In this document: in pieces, positions 4,270 through 5,658 of the stretch
Numbering within the stretch: the stretch's first letter is position 1
Layout: each line of letters begins with the position of its first letter
Source: JBGTKH01 sp041744735
GTDB lineage: Bacteria; Planctomycetota; Planctomycetia; Pirellulales; Pirellulaceae
DNA: 5,658 bases
Assembly: GCA_041744735.1 (NCBI GenBank)
Contig: JBGTKH010000452.1
Location: 1-5,658 of the forward strand
Direction: 5' to 3'
The notes under the pieces: generated by a model
The model's database searches: none
Told to the model about the DNA's origin: nothing
Seen by the model: the letters and a program-made list of their open reading frames with translations, nothing else
Position numbers and translations under genes: made by a program

Positions 4270-5658
4270 TTTGGCTTGTCCTTCGCTTGGATGATTCGAA
4301 TTTGCCGGTTCGTCAGGTCAATCGTGGCGGCAGTCGCGGCCATTTGGGCATTCATGATGCCTTCGTCGGCGGCGGGATCAGTTCCGTGCCAGCCGAAGAA
4401 GCGATGCAGCGCCTCGTGGGCAGAAATACGGTCGATCAAGGTGGTGAGATCCACCATGCCGGGCCACTGTGGCTCCGCGTGGATGTCTCGTATCGTTTCG
4501 TAGAAGACAAAATTCGTGGGATCTTCGCTCCCCCCGTGCTCCGACCAACCAGCCGCGAAGTTTTCGGTATTCCCATCGTTGTCTTCATCGACCTTCCATT
4601 CATAGGCGCCAAGCATATGAATGACCCAGAAGTTTCCGGAACTGCCGACATCGCGCGCTGTAGGCGTCGCGGTGGTTTCTAGATTGTGAATGAAGGGAAC
4701 AACATCGTGCAAGTCGTACGCCGGATATATCGGTTTGACCACGACGTTGGTCGGCGCGAGAAGTGCCGTCAGCGCGCCGACAGGCGGATCGTCCGGTGAT
4801 GCACTCACGTCGTCGCAGGCGTTGCAATTGGGATCCCCATTAAATGGGCCGTCGTTTGGCCCGGGCGCTAACATGGAGTCCGACTCAACCCACAACGAGC
4901 GCCAGACCTCAAGTATTTGTGTACGGTGGGATTGGGGCACATCGTGTTCCTTATATCGAAGCGAGACACCGTCGTTCTTAAACTGACGGTTGTAGGCCAC
5001 ATTTGCCTGCGAATGAGCGGCAGCGATGTAATTGTTCCCCGGCTGCGGCTCTGTGATTGTAAGTAACTGCACGCCGATGTTCGATCCCGGTTGGACTGTG
5101 ACGGAGAAAGTCGCGGGTGAAATGCCGATGGCATGCGCACCTAGGTTGTTCATACTCGACTTGAGATTATCATTTGGCGTATTGGTAGTGTTGTCTGGGT
5201 CATTTGGATCCGCGCCGCCCAGCAGCGGTTTATTGGGGTCAGGGCCTTTCAGCGGGTTATCAGGATCGTAAACTCTGACATACACGGTTGCCGTTCTGTC
5301 CGCGGGTACGGCCGGAATGATAAAGACTCGCAACTGTACCTTGTCGTGATTCTGATCAATCAGATTGCCTTCGCCATCCTTTGATCCCAAGGGATGGTTT
5401 TGTTCGGCAAAAATCACGCCGGACTCCGACAGGTTCGTTTCACCGTCGCCAGGATCCACTCCTAGCCAGGTTACCTCGGTGATTTCAAATTGCGTGAAGC
5501 GTTCCGGCTGACCCTCCACCTGCAAACCAGGGAACGTCGCCACTGGATAAATAAACCAATCGCCTGGGCCCGGCGAGCCGACAGCCGAACAGGCGCAAGA
5601 GGCCGAAGCGAACAAATTGCCACCGCCTAATGGTTCGTATTGTCCGACCCATGGTTCG
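4266..5658 (-). CDS. Large protein F with C-terminal metzincin-like zinc-protease domain, 5' end outside window
   Basis: The reading frame is open from the stop at 4266 to the right edge, giving 463 visible residues. A TTG at 5615 could be read as a start, but the frame continues upstream (EPWVGQYEPLGGG) with no signal peptide after TTG, so the gene is treated as partial. Numbering below counts from that TTG codon. The visible part has a beta-rich region with VYVRVYDPDNP at about 107-117, then a Pro/Asp/Asn-rich linker (about 115-150). Then come YIAAAHSQANVAYNRQF, an EVWRSLWVESDSM segment (about 236-248), and a DEDNDG loop at 343 resembling a calcium-binding loop. The end carries HEALHRFFGWH (zinc-type His400, Glu401, His404, His410) and DEGIM (Met421). 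This fits a metzincin-like metalloprotease with Gly one place later than in the classic HExxHxxGxxH. I recall similar EVWR-type segments in large uncharacterised bacterial proteins, without a name. Genes E to B follow in a coupled array. Confidence 0.82.
   Translation of the reverse strand, partial: EPWVGQYEPLGGGNLFASASCACSAVGSPGPGDWFIYPVATFPGLQVEGQPERFTQFEITEVTWLGVDPGDGETNLSESGVIFAEQNHPLGSKDGEGNLIDQNHDKVQLRVFIIPAVPADRTATVYVRVYDPDNPLKGPDPNKPLLGGADPNDPDNTTNTPNDNLKSSMNNLGAHAIGISPATFSVTVQPGSNIGVQLLTITEPQPGNNYIAAAHSQANVAYNRQFKNDGVSLRYKEHDVPQSHRTQILEVWRSLWVESDSMLAPGPNDGPFNGDPNCNACDDVSASPDDPPVGALTALLAPTNVVVKPIYPAYDLHDVVPFIHNLETTATPTARDVGSSGNFWVIHMLGAYEWKVDEDNDGNTENFAAGWSEHGGSEDPTNFVFYETIRDIHAEPQWPGMVDLTTLIDRISAHEALHRFFGWHGTDPAADEGIMNAQMAATAATIDLTNRQIRIIQAKDKPK
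4279..4283 (-). promoter_or_regulatory. Ribosome binding site of gene E
   Basis: The coding strand reads AAGGA nine bases before the ATG at 4269, inside the last codons of F. Together with the ATGA overlap it supports the start of E. The equivalent place in D/C is occupied by a different and stronger-looking site. Confidence 0.5.

Larger units (their letters stand above)
3098..4589 (-). repeat. Tandem duplication, copy 1 (end of F, E, N-half of D)
   Basis: This segment of about 1,492 bases contains the C-terminal end of F, all of E and the B-like first half of D. It aligns end to end with 1607-3097, with an offset of 1,489 to 1,492 bases throughout. The offset equals the unit length, as expected for a direct tandem duplication. 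The left boundary is the chimeric junction inside D; the right boundary lies at the DEDNDG codons of F. Identity is uneven along the unit. Boundaries were placed by hand and may be off by a few bases. Confidence 0.8.

Noticed and set aside
4287..4682. Plus-strand open frame of 131 codons
   Set aside because: It is antisense to the conserved end of F and is a shadow of its codon pattern.

Overview
The window looks like a piece of a bacterial chromosome, most plausibly from a planctomycete (Pirellulales-like). This rests on three things: moderate GC, a Stealth-like sugar-phosphate transferase of a type I associate with that group, and secreted, Asp/Pro-rich uncharacterised proteins in a tight array. 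The assignment is inference and no rRNA or marker gene is present. Coding density is very high. No stretch over 300 bases lacks a gene, and the largest gap (about 54 bases, 1012-1065) shows no clear terminator or promoter.

Layout. Positions 1-214 (+) hold the C-terminal end of an oligoendopeptidase F-like M3 peptidase. Its end overlaps, tail to tail, the end of a minus-strand Stealth-like phosphotransferase gene (193-1011). Everything else, 1066-5658, is one minus-strand array of five co-directional genes. In transcription order they are: gene F, which enters from beyond the right edge (4266-5658, a large exported-type protein ending in a metzincin-like HExxHxxxxxH domain); gene E (3430-4269); gene D (2774-3424); gene C (1932-2777); and gene B (1066-1935). 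E, C and B are full-length paralogs of an unrecognised secreted family, each with a signal peptide, a mature start near DLE, an FGDPLYV motif and a conserved C-terminal helical region. Three of the four junctions are ATGA stop/start overlaps. The fourth (E to D) is either a GTGA overlap or an ATG six bases past the stop, so translation is probably coupled throughout.

The most interesting point is gene D. Its first half is a near copy of the first half of B and its second half is a copy of the C-terminal metalloprotease-like end of F. The order F, E, B(N)/F(C) chimera, C (an E copy), B is what a single tandem duplication of about 1.49 kb would give if its endpoints lay inside F and inside B. 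Copy 1 is about 3098-4589 and copy 2 about 1607-3097. D is then the novel junction gene: a small protein with its own signal peptide, a half beta-rich domain and a complete zinc-protease-like motif. Divergence between copies is uneven. It runs from 122 bases of perfect identity next to the junction to strongly diverged N-terminal halves of E and C, which suggests later gene conversion or diversifying change. What the array does is unknown. A secreted metalloprotease with a set of exported partner proteins is a hypothesis only.
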